64,000 bases of DNA from Mycobacterium sp. 155. Lineage in GTDB: Bacteria; Actinomycetota; Actinomycetes; Mycobacteriales; Mycobacteriaceae. The stretch is taken from NCBI RefSeq assembly GCF_000373905.1, contig NZ_KB892705.1, positions 3,267,184 through 3,331,183 of the forward strand. The letters run 5' to 3'. Shown here in pieces: positions 25,409 through 33,963 of the stretch. Under the pieces are notes generated by a model that did no database searches, was not told the origin of the DNA, and was given only the letters and a program-made list of their open reading frames with translations. The position numbers and the translations under genes were made by a program. Positions within the stretch are counted from its first letter, which is position 1, and the number at the start of each line of letters is the position of its first letter.

Positions 25409-26895
25409 GGCTGCGCCCGATCGTATTCGTCGGCCAACTCACCCAGTGTGATCGGCGCGGCGATGGTGCGCTTGGCGCCTGCGACAAGGTCGGCGACGTT
25501 GGGCACTCCGGATGGGGCGGTCAGGCAGGCGGTGGCGAAACCGCACACCCTGCCCTGGCACCAGCCCATGCCTGGTCGGGCGACCAGTTTTGCGGTGCGC
25601 GCGTCTTCGGCACCCAGCTCGTCGCGCGCGCGGGACAGCTCCGCGTAGCTGACCTCTTCGCAACGGCAAACAGTGGTGTCGGGCTGCAGCCAGTCCGCCC
25701 AGCGCGCCGGCACCGGATGCGCCTGATGCATCGCGCTCGCAAAACGGCGTCCCCGGGTGATCACCCCGATGAGCTTGCTGCGCCGCCGCGTGAGCGACGC
25801 CATCGCTCCCAGGTCCTGGGCTGCCGTCAACCCGGCCAGTTCACCTTCGGCCAGCGCGAGAACCGCGCCACCAACACCGGTCGCTTCTCCCGCGATGTAG
25901 ACGCCGGGCACGTCTGAGCGCTGCGCGTCGTCTACCACGGCAACCAATGAGCCGTCGACGTCGACCCGGGTCTGTGCGCCGGTCGCGGTGACCAACTCGA
26001 GCGACGGGGTGAAACCCCAACCGAAGGCGACCAGATCCGCCTCGTGGCGCTGCTGGGTTTCGGGCCGAATGCGTCCGTCACGATCGAGGCGCGCGGTGGT
26101 GACGCCGGTGACGCAATCGGCGCCCTCGATCGCGGTGACGACGGTGCGGGTGCGATAGCGAATCCGGTGTCGCGCCATCGCATACGCGTATTCGGCACCC
26201 TCGATTGCCTTGCTCGGGACCGATGCGGCGGCAATCGGATGACGACCCCAGCCGCGGACGAGTTGGCTTGCCTCGCACAAAGCCACCACGTGGGCACCCG
26301 CTTCCGCGAGGCCGGTCGCGACCGGAAGCAGGAACGGGCCGGTGCCTGCAACCACCGCCTTCTTCCCGGCCACGCTGCGGTTGGCCTTCAGAAGTGCCTG
26401 CACGCCACCGGCTGACATGACGCCGGGGAGATCCCAGCCGGGTACCGGTAGCTGACGGTCGTAGCCGCCCGGGCACAGGATGAGCGTGCGTGCATCGATC
26501 CGGTTGGTTTCCGGCGGCGGGCCGGCGAGTGCGGTGAGGTGCAGCGCATAGCGCGGTTCGCCGCCGGCGTCCTCGATGGGTTCGAGGAACCACACCTGTC
26601 GCGAGAAGTGGAGCACGATCCGGCCGGGCGCTGCGGCCGCCGAGGTGTGCTCGTGCAGCCGCGAGCGCAGATCGGTGAAACGCCGCCACAGGTGCTGCCC
26701 GCGGCCTTCGTCTGGAGCGTCGAATCGTTCGTCGGGGTGGCGCCAGAACTGTCCGCCGGGTTGCGCAGCCGAATCCACCAGCGCCACCGACAGATTCGAC
26801 TCGGCCGCGGCCACCGCAGCCGCCAGCCCCGCCGGACCGGCGCCGACAACTGCGACGTCATACCGTGCCTGCACCTGCCCTTCTGAATCAGCCAC
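25405..26895 (-). CDS. D-hydroxyproline dehydrogenase, large FAD subunit
   Basis: A 496-residue pyridine-nucleotide-disulfide-type flavoprotein like HcnB or the alpha subunit of heteromeric D-hydroxyproline dehydrogenase. The N-terminal FAD motif is YDVAVVGAGPAGLAAAVAA; GVQALLKANRSVAGKKAVVAGTGPF contains the second dinucleotide site, and GVYIAGEATGVGGA the FAD return. The C-terminal BFD-like [2Fe-2S] ligands are in TTVCRCEEVSY and GMGWCQGRVCG. GTG 26895 gives an 8-base overlap with the preceding small subunit, matching the other junctions; a start at 26943 is also open. It works with the two genes upstream to oxidise cis-4-hydroxy-D-proline to pyrroline-4-hydroxy-2-carboxylate. Confidence 0.83.
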   Translation of the reverse strand: MADSEGQVQARYDVAVVGAGPAGLAAAVAAAESNLSVALVDSAAQPGGQFWRHPDERFDAPDEGRGQHLWRRFTDLRSRLHEHTSAAAAPGRIVLHFSRQVWFLEPIEDAGGEPRYALHLTALAGPPPETNRIDARTLILCPGGYDRQLPVPGWDLPGVMSAGGVQALLKANRSVAGKKAVVAGTGPFLLPVATGLAEAGAHVVALCEASQLVRGWGRHPIAAASVPSKAIEGAEYAYAMARHRIRYRTRTVVTAIEGADCVTGVTTARLDRDGRIRPETQQRHEADLVAFGWGFTPSLELVTATGAQTRVDVDGSLVAVVDDAQRSDVPGVYIAGEATGVGGAVLALAEGELAGLTAAQDLGAMASLTRRRSKLIGVITRGRRFASAMHQAHPVPARWADWLQPDTTVCRCEEVSYAELSRARDELGAEDARTAKLVARPGMGWCQGRVCGFATACLTAPSGVPNVADLVAGAKRTIAAPITLGELADEYDRAQP

Positions 26896-27181
26896 GCGAG
26901 TCCACCCCCGTAACTCCGCCGCTCCCGCATGCCAGTCCGTCACGCACCGGGACCAGGCAGGCGCGTTGATTCGGGCGTCCGTCGATGGTCAAGAGGCAGT
27001 CGAAGCACACCCCGATCCCGCAGAACAGCCCGCGTAGGCGATGGTCGAAACGTGTGGTGCGCCAGCTCTTGATACCGGCGTCGGTGAGCGCCCCGCCGAC
27101 CGTTTGTCCGGCGCGCGCGGGAATCGCCTCGCCGTCGAAGGTGAAAAGCACCTCGGTGCTCTCGGGCTGGTTCTCAGGCAA
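26888..27181 (-). CDS. D-hydroxyproline dehydrogenase, small [2Fe-2S] subunit
   Basis: A 97-residue ferredoxin-like subunit (HcnA-like). The cluster ligands appear in GLFCGIGVCFDCLL and NQRACLVPV. It starts at TTG 27181, which is supported by a perfect AGGAGGT five bases upstream; no other start fits. It overlaps the previous gene by 8 bases. It is the gamma-type subunit that links the two FAD subunits of the dehydrogenase. Confidence 0.88.
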   Translation of the reverse strand: MPENQPESTEVLFTFDGEAIPARAGQTVGGALTDAGIKSWRTTRFDHRLRGLFCGIGVCFDCLLTIDGRPNQRACLVPVRDGLACGSGGVTGVDSRG

Positions 27182-28334
27182 CGGTGACCTCCTGCAGGCT
27201 GGGCCTATCCGGTGCGAACGGCGTCAGCTCCAAGTCAGTCGTCTGCCCGGTCATGGCCTGCACCAACAGTTTCGCGGTTCCCACCGACAAGCCGATGCCG
27301 GCGCCCTCGTGCCCGGCCGCGTGCCACAGGCCGGGCGCGCGCGGATCGGTGCCGATCACCGGCAGATGGTCGGTGCAGTACGGGCGGAAGCCCAGGTAGG
27401 ACCGCATCACCGAAACGTCGCGCAGGCAAGGGTAGAGCCGCAGCGCTCTGGCGGCGATCTCCCGGATCGCGGCCAGCGACGGCGTTGCGTCGAAGCCGAC
27501 CCGCTCGCGGGAGGAGCCGATCAGCACGGTGCCGCCGCGGGTTCCCTCGATCACCGTCGAGGTCTGCAGGCCGCTATCCGAGCTTTGTGTGCTCGCGACG
27601 TACTCCCCGGCGTACACCTTGTGGAAGACCGTCGGCGGCAGCGGCTCGGTGACCAGCACGAAACCACGGCGCGGCAGCACCGGCATGGAGATGCCCAGCA
27701 GCGCTGCCACGTCACCGGACCAGGCGCCCGCGGCGTTGACAACCATCGGCGCGGAGATGTTCCCGGCGCTGGTCCGCACCCCGGTCACCCGTCCCGCCTC
27801 GGTGAGAAACCCGGTGACGGTGGTGTCGGTGTACACCACCGCGCCGCCCTCACGCGCCATCCGCAGCAGATGCGCCGCCAGCAGCACGGGCTGCACCTGG
27901 CAGTCCTGCGGGTAGTACGCAGCTCCGGTGATGTCCGGGGTGAGGTGCGGCTCAAGCGCGGGCACCTCGTCGAGTGGTACGTCGTCGACGTGAACGCCGG
28001 CCGCACGCTGGCGTTCCATCAGTTCCACCAGGCCGGCGTATCCGGCGGCGGTGGAGGCCACCACCAACCCGCCCTTGAAGTCGAACTCCCAGAGGTCGGC
28101 GTATTGGACGAGTTCGCCTGCCCATACATCGTGCGAGTAGAGCGCGAGGTCGAGTTCGGGTCCGGCTTCCTTGTCGGAGACCAGCAGGTTGCCCTCGCAC
28201 GCGCTGCTGCTGCCGGACACGATGCTCCCGCGCTCGACCACGGCGACCGTCAGGCCGGCACGCGTGGCGTACCAACTGATCGCCGAGCCGACGGCCCCAG
28301 CGCCGATGACGACGACGTCACAAGACTTGATCAC
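27174..28334 (-). CDS. D-hydroxyproline dehydrogenase, catalytic DAO-type FAD subunit
   Basis: A 386-residue DAO-family flavoprotein. The FAD motif DVVVIGAGAVGSAISWYATRAG opens the protein in the form VVVIGAGAVGSAISWY, followed by GSSSACEGNLLVSDKE, and the C-terminal contact is AAGHEGAGIGLSVGTAKLL. It is the likely substrate-oxidising (beta-type) subunit, acting on the D-hydroxyproline made by the epimerase encoded just upstream (4-base overlap). The downstream 2Fe-2S and FAD subunits complete the complex. Confidence 0.87.
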   Translation of the reverse strand: MIKSCDVVVIGAGAVGSAISWYATRAGLTVAVVERGSIVSGSSSACEGNLLVSDKEAGPELDLALYSHDVWAGELVQYADLWEFDFKGGLVVASTAAGYAGLVELMERQRAAGVHVDDVPLDEVPALEPHLTPDITGAAYYPQDCQVQPVLLAAHLLRMAREGGAVVYTDTTVTGFLTEAGRVTGVRTSAGNISAPMVVNAAGAWSGDVAALLGISMPVLPRRGFVLVTEPLPPTVFHKVYAGEYVASTQSSDSGLQTSTVIEGTRGGTVLIGSSRERVGFDATPSLAAIREIAARALRLYPCLRDVSVMRSYLGFRPYCTDHLPVIGTDPRAPGLWHAAGHEGAGIGLSVGTAKLLVQAMTGQTTDLELTPFAPDRPSLQEVTVA

Positions 28335-29332
28335 AGCTCGAATCCGATGGGGAACGGATCATCGGGGTCGATCATGTACTGCGCGGTGCCGGTGATCCAG
28401 GCGCGTCCGGTGATGGTGGGAATCACCGCCTCGATCCCGCCGACGGTAGTGGTGTCGACCAGGCGCCCGGTGAACTGGCTGCCGATGAACGATTCGTTGA
28501 GGAAGTCGGTGTGCAGCGGAAGTTCGCCCCGGGCGTGCAGCTGCGCCATCCGCGCGCTGGTCCCGGTGCCGCACGGCGAACGGTCGAACCAGCCCGGGTG
28601 GATCGCCATCGCGTGCCGCGAATGCTGTGCGGTCGAGCCGGGCGCCTTGAGGTACACGTGGTGGCAGCCGGCGATGTCCGGGCGCTCCGGGTGCACCGGA
28701 CGGTTCTGCTCGTTGATGGCGTCCATGATCACCAGGCCGGCGTCCAGCAGCTGCTGCTTGGCCTTGCGGTCGAACGGCAACCCCAGGTCCTCGAGTTCGA
28801 CGATGGCGTAGAAATTGCCGCCGAAGGCGATGTCGTAGCGCACCCGACCGAATCCGGGCACTTCCACGGTTTGATCGAGCCCGTAGCTGAAGGACGGCAC
28901 GTTACGAATGGTGACGGACTTGGCCTGACCGTCGGAGACGGCGACCTCGGCGATGACCAAGCCCGCCGGGGTGTCCAGCCGCAGGGTGGTGACCGGCTCG
29001 GTCACCGCAACCATGCCGGTTTCCACCAGCACCGTGGCGGTACCGATGGTGCCGTGACCGCACATCGGCAGCAGCCCCGAGACCTCGATGAACAGGACGC
29101 CGAAGTCGGCGTCGGGGCGCGTCGGCGGCTGCAGAATCGAGCCGCTCATCGACGCGTGCCCGCGCGGCTCGCGCATGAGCAGCTTGCGCAGATCGTCGTT
29201 GTTCTCCATGAACCATTGACGCCGCTCCGCCATGGTGTCGCCCGGGAAGACGGGCACTCCGCCCACGATCACGCGGGTGGGCATGCCTTCGGTGTGTGAG
29301 TCGACCGCGTGATAGACGTGGGTGGTCTTCAC
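28331..29332 (-). CDS. 4-hydroxyproline 2-epimerase (proline racemase family)
   Basis: A 333-residue cofactor-free epimerase that converts trans-4-hydroxy-L-proline to cis-4-hydroxy-D-proline. Both catalytic cysteines are present: PMCGHGTIGTA (near residue 90) and DRSPCGTGTSA (near residue 236). The N-terminus DSHTEGMPTRV is typical. It overlaps the neighbouring genes by 4 bases on each side, placing it in the hydroxyproline operon. The partial gene at 1-293 is a paralogue, perhaps for a betaine or proline. Confidence 0.92.
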   Translation of the reverse strand: MKTTHVYHAVDSHTEGMPTRVIVGGVPVFPGDTMAERRQWFMENNDDLRKLLMREPRGHASMSGSILQPPTRPDADFGVLFIEVSGLLPMCGHGTIGTATVLVETGMVAVTEPVTTLRLDTPAGLVIAEVAVSDGQAKSVTIRNVPSFSYGLDQTVEVPGFGRVRYDIAFGGNFYAIVELEDLGLPFDRKAKQQLLDAGLVIMDAINEQNRPVHPERPDIAGCHHVYLKAPGSTAQHSRHAMAIHPGWFDRSPCGTGTSARMAQLHARGELPLHTDFLNESFIGSQFTGRLVDTTTVGGIEAVIPTITGRAWITGTAQYMIDPDDPFPIGFEL

Positions 29333-30789
29333 CGGTTGTCTCCGATCTCCAGAACGCCGTCGACGCGGCGGGGTGCGGGCACGGTTTGGTCGTCGCGGAG
29401 TTCACCGGGCAGCAACCCCTGCGGGAAACCCTGCCACGCGACCGGCCGGACGAAACGGTTCAGCGCCGCGGTGCCCACCGACGTGGTGCCGGAGGCGGTA
29501 CTCGCCGGGTAGGGGCCGCCGTGCTGCTGCGCGTAGGTCACCGAGACTCCGGTCGGCCACTGATTCCACAGAATGCGGCCGGCCTTGCGGGTCAGGATGT
29601 TCGCGAGCGGCCCGACGATCGCGTCGTCCTCCTCGGCGGCCAGCGTGGCGGTCAGTTGACCGTCCAGCGCCCGCGCGACGTTGAGCAGGTCATCGTCGCT
29701 GGTGTAGGTCACCACCATGGCGGTGGGTCCGAAGCACTCGACGAAGATCTCGTCGAACTTCGCCAGCAGGGTGGCCGCGTCCGTGGCCAACAGCGTGGCC
29801 GCGGGCGGGTCGACCTCTCCCCCTCCGCCGGCAAGCAGCTCCACGTCGTCGCGGGCTTGCAGACCCTCGCGGGTTTCGTGGTGCCCGGCCGCGATGCCGG
29901 TGTTGAGCAGCTTGTGACCGTCGGGCAGCGGGGCCGCGCCGAGCAGTTCGGTCAGCCCCGAGTCGGCCGGGACCATCAGCAGGCCGGGTTTGGTGCAGAA
30001 CTGGCCCTGGCCCATCGTGAACGAGCCGACGAAGCCGTCGACGATCTCTTGGCCGCGCTTGGCGGCGGCGGCCGCCGTGACGAAGACCGGGTTGACGCTG
30101 CCGAGTTCGCCGTAGAACGGGATCGGCTCGGGGCGCGACTGGGCCAGGTCGAACAGGGCACGACCGCCGGGGATACCGCCGGTGAAGGCGCCCGCCTTGA
30201 CGTCCGGGTGGCTCAGTGCGGCGCGGCCCTCGTCCTGGGTGTGAATAACGCTGAACAGGCCGTCCGGTGCACCCGCTTCCCTGAGCGCGCTGATGACGAT
30301 CGCGGCGGTCGCATCGGAAAGTTTCGGGTGGCCGCGGTGCGCCTTGTAGATCACCGGGCAACCGGCCGCGAGCGCTGCGGCGGTGTCGCCGCCCGCGACG
30401 CTGAACGCGAACGGGAAGTTCGAGGCGCCCCACACGACCACCGGGCCGAGCGGCACCGAGGTACGACGAAGGTCTGGACGCGGAGCACCCATCGGCCAGT
30501 CGGCGTCGGCGTGGTCGACGCGGACATCGAGGTGCTCTCCCGCGGCGGCGACGTCGGCCAGGATGCGCAGCTGAAAGGTGGTGCGCTTGAGCTCGCCGCG
30601 CAGCCGCGCCTCGGGCAGGTTGGTTTCGGCCTGGGCGATCGGGACAAGGCGGTCGGCGTCGGCGTCCAGCGCATCGGCCACGGCGTACAAGATCTTGGCG
30701 CGCTCCGCTGCATCCGTCGCGGCCCAGGTGTCACCGGCCGCGACGGCCGCGGCCACCAGTTCGTCGACGTGCGGGGAAGTTTCAGTCAT
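29329..30789 (-). CDS. 2-oxoglutarate semialdehyde dehydrogenase
   Basis: A 486-residue aldehyde dehydrogenase that oxidises 2,5-dioxopentanoate (alpha-ketoglutaric semialdehyde) to 2-oxoglutarate, the last step of hydroxyproline breakdown. Visible marks: VWGASNFPFAFSVAGGDTA, FTGGIPGGRALFDLA, PIPFYGELGSVNPVFV and the catalytic Cys in GQGQFCTKPGLL. The bulky FGELGS/FYGELGS and FCTKPG forms are characteristic of the KGSADH group. ATG 30789 has AGGAG six bases upstream. It overlaps the epimerase gene by 4 bases. Confidence 0.9.
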   Translation of the reverse strand: MTETSPHVDELVAAAVAAGDTWAATDAAERAKILYAVADALDADADRLVPIAQAETNLPEARLRGELKRTTFQLRILADVAAAGEHLDVRVDHADADWPMGAPRPDLRRTSVPLGPVVVWGASNFPFAFSVAGGDTAAALAAGCPVIYKAHRGHPKLSDATAAIVISALREAGAPDGLFSVIHTQDEGRAALSHPDVKAGAFTGGIPGGRALFDLAQSRPEPIPFYGELGSVNPVFVTAAAAAKRGQEIVDGFVGSFTMGQGQFCTKPGLLMVPADSGLTELLGAAPLPDGHKLLNTGIAAGHHETREGLQARDDVELLAGGGGEVDPPAATLLATDAATLLAKFDEIFVECFGPTAMVVTYTSDDDLLNVARALDGQLTATLAAEEDDAIVGPLANILTRKAGRILWNQWPTGVSVTYAQQHGGPYPASTASGTTSVGTAALNRFVRPVAWQGFPQGLLPGELRDDQTVPAPRRVDGVLEIGDNR

Positions 30790-30824
30790 GTCCGGCTCCT
30801 TGGCGTGGGCTTGGCGTTGGTCTA

Positions 30825-31787
30825 TCAGGTTCGGGTGTGCGACTTGCGGTACTTCTCGTAGATGGCGGCGGCGACCACGAGGTCTTCCCATGCCATCCCC
30901 ACCCCGGAGAAGACAGCAGGAACGCCCGCGCGGCGACTGAACCGTCCAGTCACGAGGTCGGCCAGGTTGGCAATCGGATGGTCGGCCCACTCTGCCACGG
31001 TGCGGGCGCCAAGCAGGTTTCCGGCTTCGCGCATTGCCGAAGCCCGGCCCTCCACCACGACGTCGGCGCGACGGATGAGTTCAGGGGGAAGCTCGGCGTT
31101 CTGCGGACCGTGTGCGCCCATCGCCGCGACCACAGTGTCGGGTGCGACAAGAGCGTCGTCCAACACCGGGGTCGAGGAGCTGGTGGCGGTCAGCACCACC
31201 GCCGCCGAAGGCACGTCGTCGGCGGTCCCCGGCCGCACCCGCAGCCCGGCCGAGCTACCTTGCTCCACCAGGCGTGCCACCGCTTCCGGGCGCCGCCCGA
31301 TCACCGCGGCGTCGATCGGACCGACCACGTCGTCGAGCACTTCCATGTGACGTAAGGCCTGCGGGCCGGTGCCGTAGACGACGACTTTCAGTGGTCCTTC
31401 CGGGCGCCGTGACCCCAGCCGGAGCAACTCACGGATCGCGAGAATGCTCACCGCGGGGGTCCGGAGCAGGGTGAGCTCCGGACCGTCCATCAGTACGCGG
31501 GGAGTGAGGTCGTCGCTCCCCACCAAGACGTACACACCCTGGATCTTGGGCTTGCCGCGGCGCGGGTTCTCCGGCGCCACGGTGATCACTTTGACGCCCG
31601 AGTATTCGGTCCCGCAACCCGGCATGAGGAGGAACTCACCGCCGGGTGCGGGAGAGAACAGTCGTGGGGCGTCGGATTCGGGGTCGACGACGCCGGACTT
31701 CAAAGCGTCGTAGAGGAAGTCGACCGCTTCCGCCTCGTTTGCGAGAGCTTTCAGCTCGTCCGCAGGGAGAAAGTCCAGCGTGGCCAT
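30825..31787 (-). CDS. Ornithine-cyclodeaminase / mu-crystallin family, probable pyrroline-2-carboxylate reductase
   Basis: A 320-residue Rossmann protein. VVVYGTGPQALRHMEVL is the NAD(P)-binding motif and VVAAMGAHGPQNAELPPEL is typical of the family. In hydroxyproline clusters this family (LhpI) reduces delta-1-pyrroline-2-carboxylate to L-proline after dehydration of trans-3-hydroxyproline. It lies between the deaminase and dehydrogenase genes (13 and 35 bp), within the operon. True ornithine cyclodeaminase is less likely in this setting. Confidence 0.83.
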   Translation of the reverse strand: MATLDFLPADELKALANEAEAVDFLYDALKSGVVDPESDAPRLFSPAPGGEFLLMPGCGTEYSGVKVITVAPENPRRGKPKIQGVYVLVGSDDLTPRVLMDGPELTLLRTPAVSILAIRELLRLGSRRPEGPLKVVVYGTGPQALRHMEVLDDVVGPIDAAVIGRRPEAVARLVEQGSSAGLRVRPGTADDVPSAAVVLTATSSSTPVLDDALVAPDTVVAAMGAHGPQNAELPPELIRRADVVVEGRASAMREAGNLLGARTVAEWADHPIANLADLVTGRFSRRAGVPAVFSGVGMAWEDLVVAAAIYEKYRKSHTRT

Positions 31788-31800
31788 GACTCAGTTGTAT

Positions 31801-32700
31801 CTAGTTGTATCCGCGGGAGATGGCGTACTCGGTCGCCTTGGTCACCCGCGCTGCCATCTCGGGCGAAAGCGGGGTGCGCGGCGGGCGGCAGATTCCGCCC
31901 TTACGGCCGACCATGTCCATCGACAGCTTGATGGCCTGGACGAACTCGGTCTTGGAGTCCCAGCGCAGCAGCGGGTGCAGATCGCGGTAGAGCTTCAGGC
32001 CCTCTGCCAGATCGGCAACATTGCCGGAGGTGGCGAGGTCGTAGAGCTTCTTGCAGGCGTTCGGGAAGGCGTTGGTGTAGCCGGAGACCCAGCCCACCGC
32101 GCCGGCCACACCGACCTCGAGCAGGACATCGTCGGTTCCAATCAGCACGTCGAGGTCGGGCGCGAGCTCCTCGATCTCGTAGATCCGGCGGACGTCACCG
32201 GTGAACTCCTTGACGCCCTTGATGTAGCCCAGGCCGTGCAGTTCGGCGAGCAGGTCGGGCTTCATGTCGACCTTGGTGTCCAGCGGGTTGTTGTAGGCGA
32301 CGATCGGCAGGCCGACGGCGGCGACGCGGCGGTAGTGGTCGATGACGGCCTCACGCTCGGCGCGGTAGGTGTTGGGCGGCAGCAGCATGATGGACTGCGC
32401 GCCCGCCTCGGCGGCCTGCTCGGCGGCGCGGACGGACTCGAGCGCGCCGTAGGCGCCGCAGCCGGCCATCACGCGGAAGCCCTCGGGAGCGACCTCGGCG
32501 GCGATGGAGACGACCTTGTAGCGCTCCTCCGGGGTCAGCGTCTGGTACTCACCCAGCGAGCCGTTCGGGGTGACGCCGTCCATGCCGTTCGCGGCGAGCC
32601 AGGTCACCTCGTCGGCCCAGGCGTCCCAGTCGATGGAGAGGTCGTCGTTGAAGGGAAGGGCGGTTGCGACGTGGATTCCGCGCCAGGGCTTGTCGGTCAT
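31801..32700 (-). CDS. Delta-1-pyrroline-4-hydroxy-2-carboxylate deaminase (DapA family)
   Basis: A 299-residue class I aldolase-fold enzyme. It keeps the Tyr in IVAYNNP and the Schiff-base Lys in IKGVKEFTGD, and starts with GIHVATALPFNDD. In hydroxyproline pathways this member converts pyrroline-4-hydroxy-2-carboxylate to 2-oxoglutarate semialdehyde plus ammonia. It is the first gene of the operon, with GAGGAG before ATG 32700 and the inverted repeat 44 bases upstream. Confidence 0.88.
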   Translation of the reverse strand: MTDKPWRGIHVATALPFNDDLSIDWDAWADEVTWLAANGMDGVTPNGSLGEYQTLTPEERYKVVSIAAEVAPEGFRVMAGCGAYGALESVRAAEQAAEAGAQSIMLLPPNTYRAEREAVIDHYRRVAAVGLPIVAYNNPLDTKVDMKPDLLAELHGLGYIKGVKEFTGDVRRIYEIEELAPDLDVLIGTDDVLLEVGVAGAVGWVSGYTNAFPNACKKLYDLATSGNVADLAEGLKLYRDLHPLLRWDSKTEFVQAIKLSMDMVGRKGGICRPPRTPLSPEMAARVTKATEYAISRGYN

Positions 32701-32743
32701 CGAGCTGGTCTCCTCAGGTATCTAGCGACTCTGCGTTGATCAC

Positions 32744-32761
32744 CATGTGACATTTCACATG
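32744..32761 (-). promoter_or_regulatory. Probable GntR operator of the hydroxyproline operon
   Basis: CATGTGA-CATT-TCACATG is a perfect 7-bp inverted repeat with a 4-base spacer. It is 44 bases before the first gene of the operon whose last gene is a GntR/FCD regulator. I found no second exact copy in the window. Confidence 0.6.
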
Positions 32762-32854
32762 ATTTGAGCTGGCTTTTCTTACTCAACACGAAGGACAGTA
32801 TCAGTGCCATTGCACTGGTACAAGGGGGCCGGACTTTGTTCTTCGCGGTTGGTT

Positions 32855-32869
32855 ATTCTGAGTCAGAAT
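32855..32869 (+). promoter_or_regulatory. 15-bp perfect palindrome before the HAD gene
   Basis: ATTCTGAGTCAGAAT is an odd-centred perfect palindrome in the 357-bp interval between the hydroxyproline operon and the HAD gene. It is AT-rich compared with its surroundings and looks like a repressor site. The same interval holds the GntR-type repeat and an IclR relic. Confidence 0.4.
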
Positions 32870-32897
32870 TCCATGGCGAGGAGCCTGTTGAGCGAGA

Positions 32898-33008
32898 AGC
32901 TCGCCGGCGCAACTTCGACGCCAGCTCGCCAACGTCCGCAGCCGCGGCTACGCCGTCTGTCGCCAAGAACGCGAGGTGGGACTGTGCTCACTGGCGGTGC
33001 CGCGGCGC
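32898..33008 (+). pseudogene. Relic of an IclR-type effector domain
   Basis: In one plus-strand frame this 37-codon stretch reads QLRRQLANVRSRGYAV and then REVGLCSLAVPRR. That is the conserved C-terminal segment of IclR regulators (LxxVRxRGYAVxxxExExGLxxxAVP). A stop (TGA at 32889-32891) lies just upstream and no DNA-binding domain is found. It is therefore a remnant of a regulator that once stood here, probably lost by deletion. Confidence 0.5.
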
Positions 33009-33057
33009 ACGAAATCGAACTCCGCATCGGCGGTACCCGGCCACGAGGGGACACAAC

Positions 33058-33912
33058 ATGACGCACCCGCCCGACATCGCTACCCGGGGCGCCGCGGGGG
33101 GCCGGATCAGACTCGTCGTGACTGACGTCGACGGCACCCTCCTCGACAACAACCACCGGGTCCCGGCCGAGAACGTCGCCGCCATCGCGCACGCACAGCA
33201 GGCGGGCCTGAAGGTCATGCTCGCCACCTCTCGGGGGCCGGGCGCCCTCACGTCGGTGCTCGCTGCGCTGCCAGCCCTCGCCGATGCGGTCTTCATCTGC
33301 TCCCAAGGCGCACTTACCGCGCGCGTCGGTGACGACGGCACGCTGGACGTCGTCACCGAATGGAACATGCGGGTGGACGCCGCGCACCGCACGGTCGCGG
33401 TGGCGCGCGAACGCGGCATCGCGGTGGGCTGGTACTACCGGGAGCACTGGTACGTATCCGATCTCGACCACACGATCACCGATGAAGCCGCCATCACGGA
33501 GACCGCCCCTACCGTCTGTGACCTGGACGAACTCACCGAGGGACCGGATAAACTCATGCTCATCGCACCGGATGGACGGCCGGAGACCCTGGACCCGGTG
33601 ATTGCCGCGATGCCCGAGGGACTACGGGCGCAGATCTCCAACCCGACCTACCTGGAGATCACCCGGGCCGACGTCGACAAAGCCCACGCGCTCGCGGAGT
33701 ACTGTCGGGCCGCGGGCATCGATCCGGGCGAAGTGCTCGCCGTAGGCGACGGTCCCAACGATCTCGGTATGCTCCGCTTCGCGGGGGTCGGTGTCGCACC
33801 GGCGAACGCGCGCCCGGCAGTTCTCGACGCCGCGGACTACTCCACCAGCGCTAACTGCGACGCCGGAGTCGGCCACGTGCTGCGCTCGATCCTTGAGGTT
33901 CTGGCCTGCTGA
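33058..33912 (+). CDS. HAD-superfamily phosphatase, Cof type
   Basis: A 284-residue cytosolic HAD hydrolase. Motif I is LVVTDVDGTLLDNN, motif II the Ser/Thr of MLATSRGPG, and motifs III-IV GDGPNDLGMLRFAGVGVAPANA. The C2B cap lies between, as in sugar-phosphate and FMN phosphatases. ATG 33058 with GAGGGG upstream starts the conserved protein; a longer open frame from 32764 crosses the palindrome and the IclR relic and is not coding. Substrate unknown. It converges on the small membrane-protein gene. Confidence 0.88.
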   Translation: MTHPPDIATRGAAGGRIRLVVTDVDGTLLDNNHRVPAENVAAIAHAQQAGLKVMLATSRGPGALTSVLAALPALADAVFICSQGALTARVGDDGTLDVVTEWNMRVDAAHRTVAVARERGIAVGWYYREHWYVSDLDHTITDEAAITETAPTVCDLDELTEGPDKLMLIAPDGRPETLDPVIAAMPEGLRAQISNPTYLEITRADVDKAHALAEYCRAAGIDPGEVLAVGDGPNDLGMLRFAGVGVAPANARPAVLDAADYSTSANCDAGVGHVLRSILEVLAC

Positions 33913-33963
33913 GTAGACGGTCTGGGTTGCTCACGGGCTCACGGCCCAACTGACGGCCTCGTG

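Noticed and set aside
26985..28811. A 608-codon open frame on the plus strand opposite the hydroxyproline dehydrogenase and epimerase genes.
   Set aside because: It is antisense to three well-conserved genes, is rich in Arg, Gly and His, and matches no family. It is a high-GC shadow frame.
32764..33057. An N-terminal extension of the HAD protein.
   Set aside because: This stretch crosses a palindrome and an IclR relic in another frame, has no HAD-like content, and a good start with an RBS lies at 33058.
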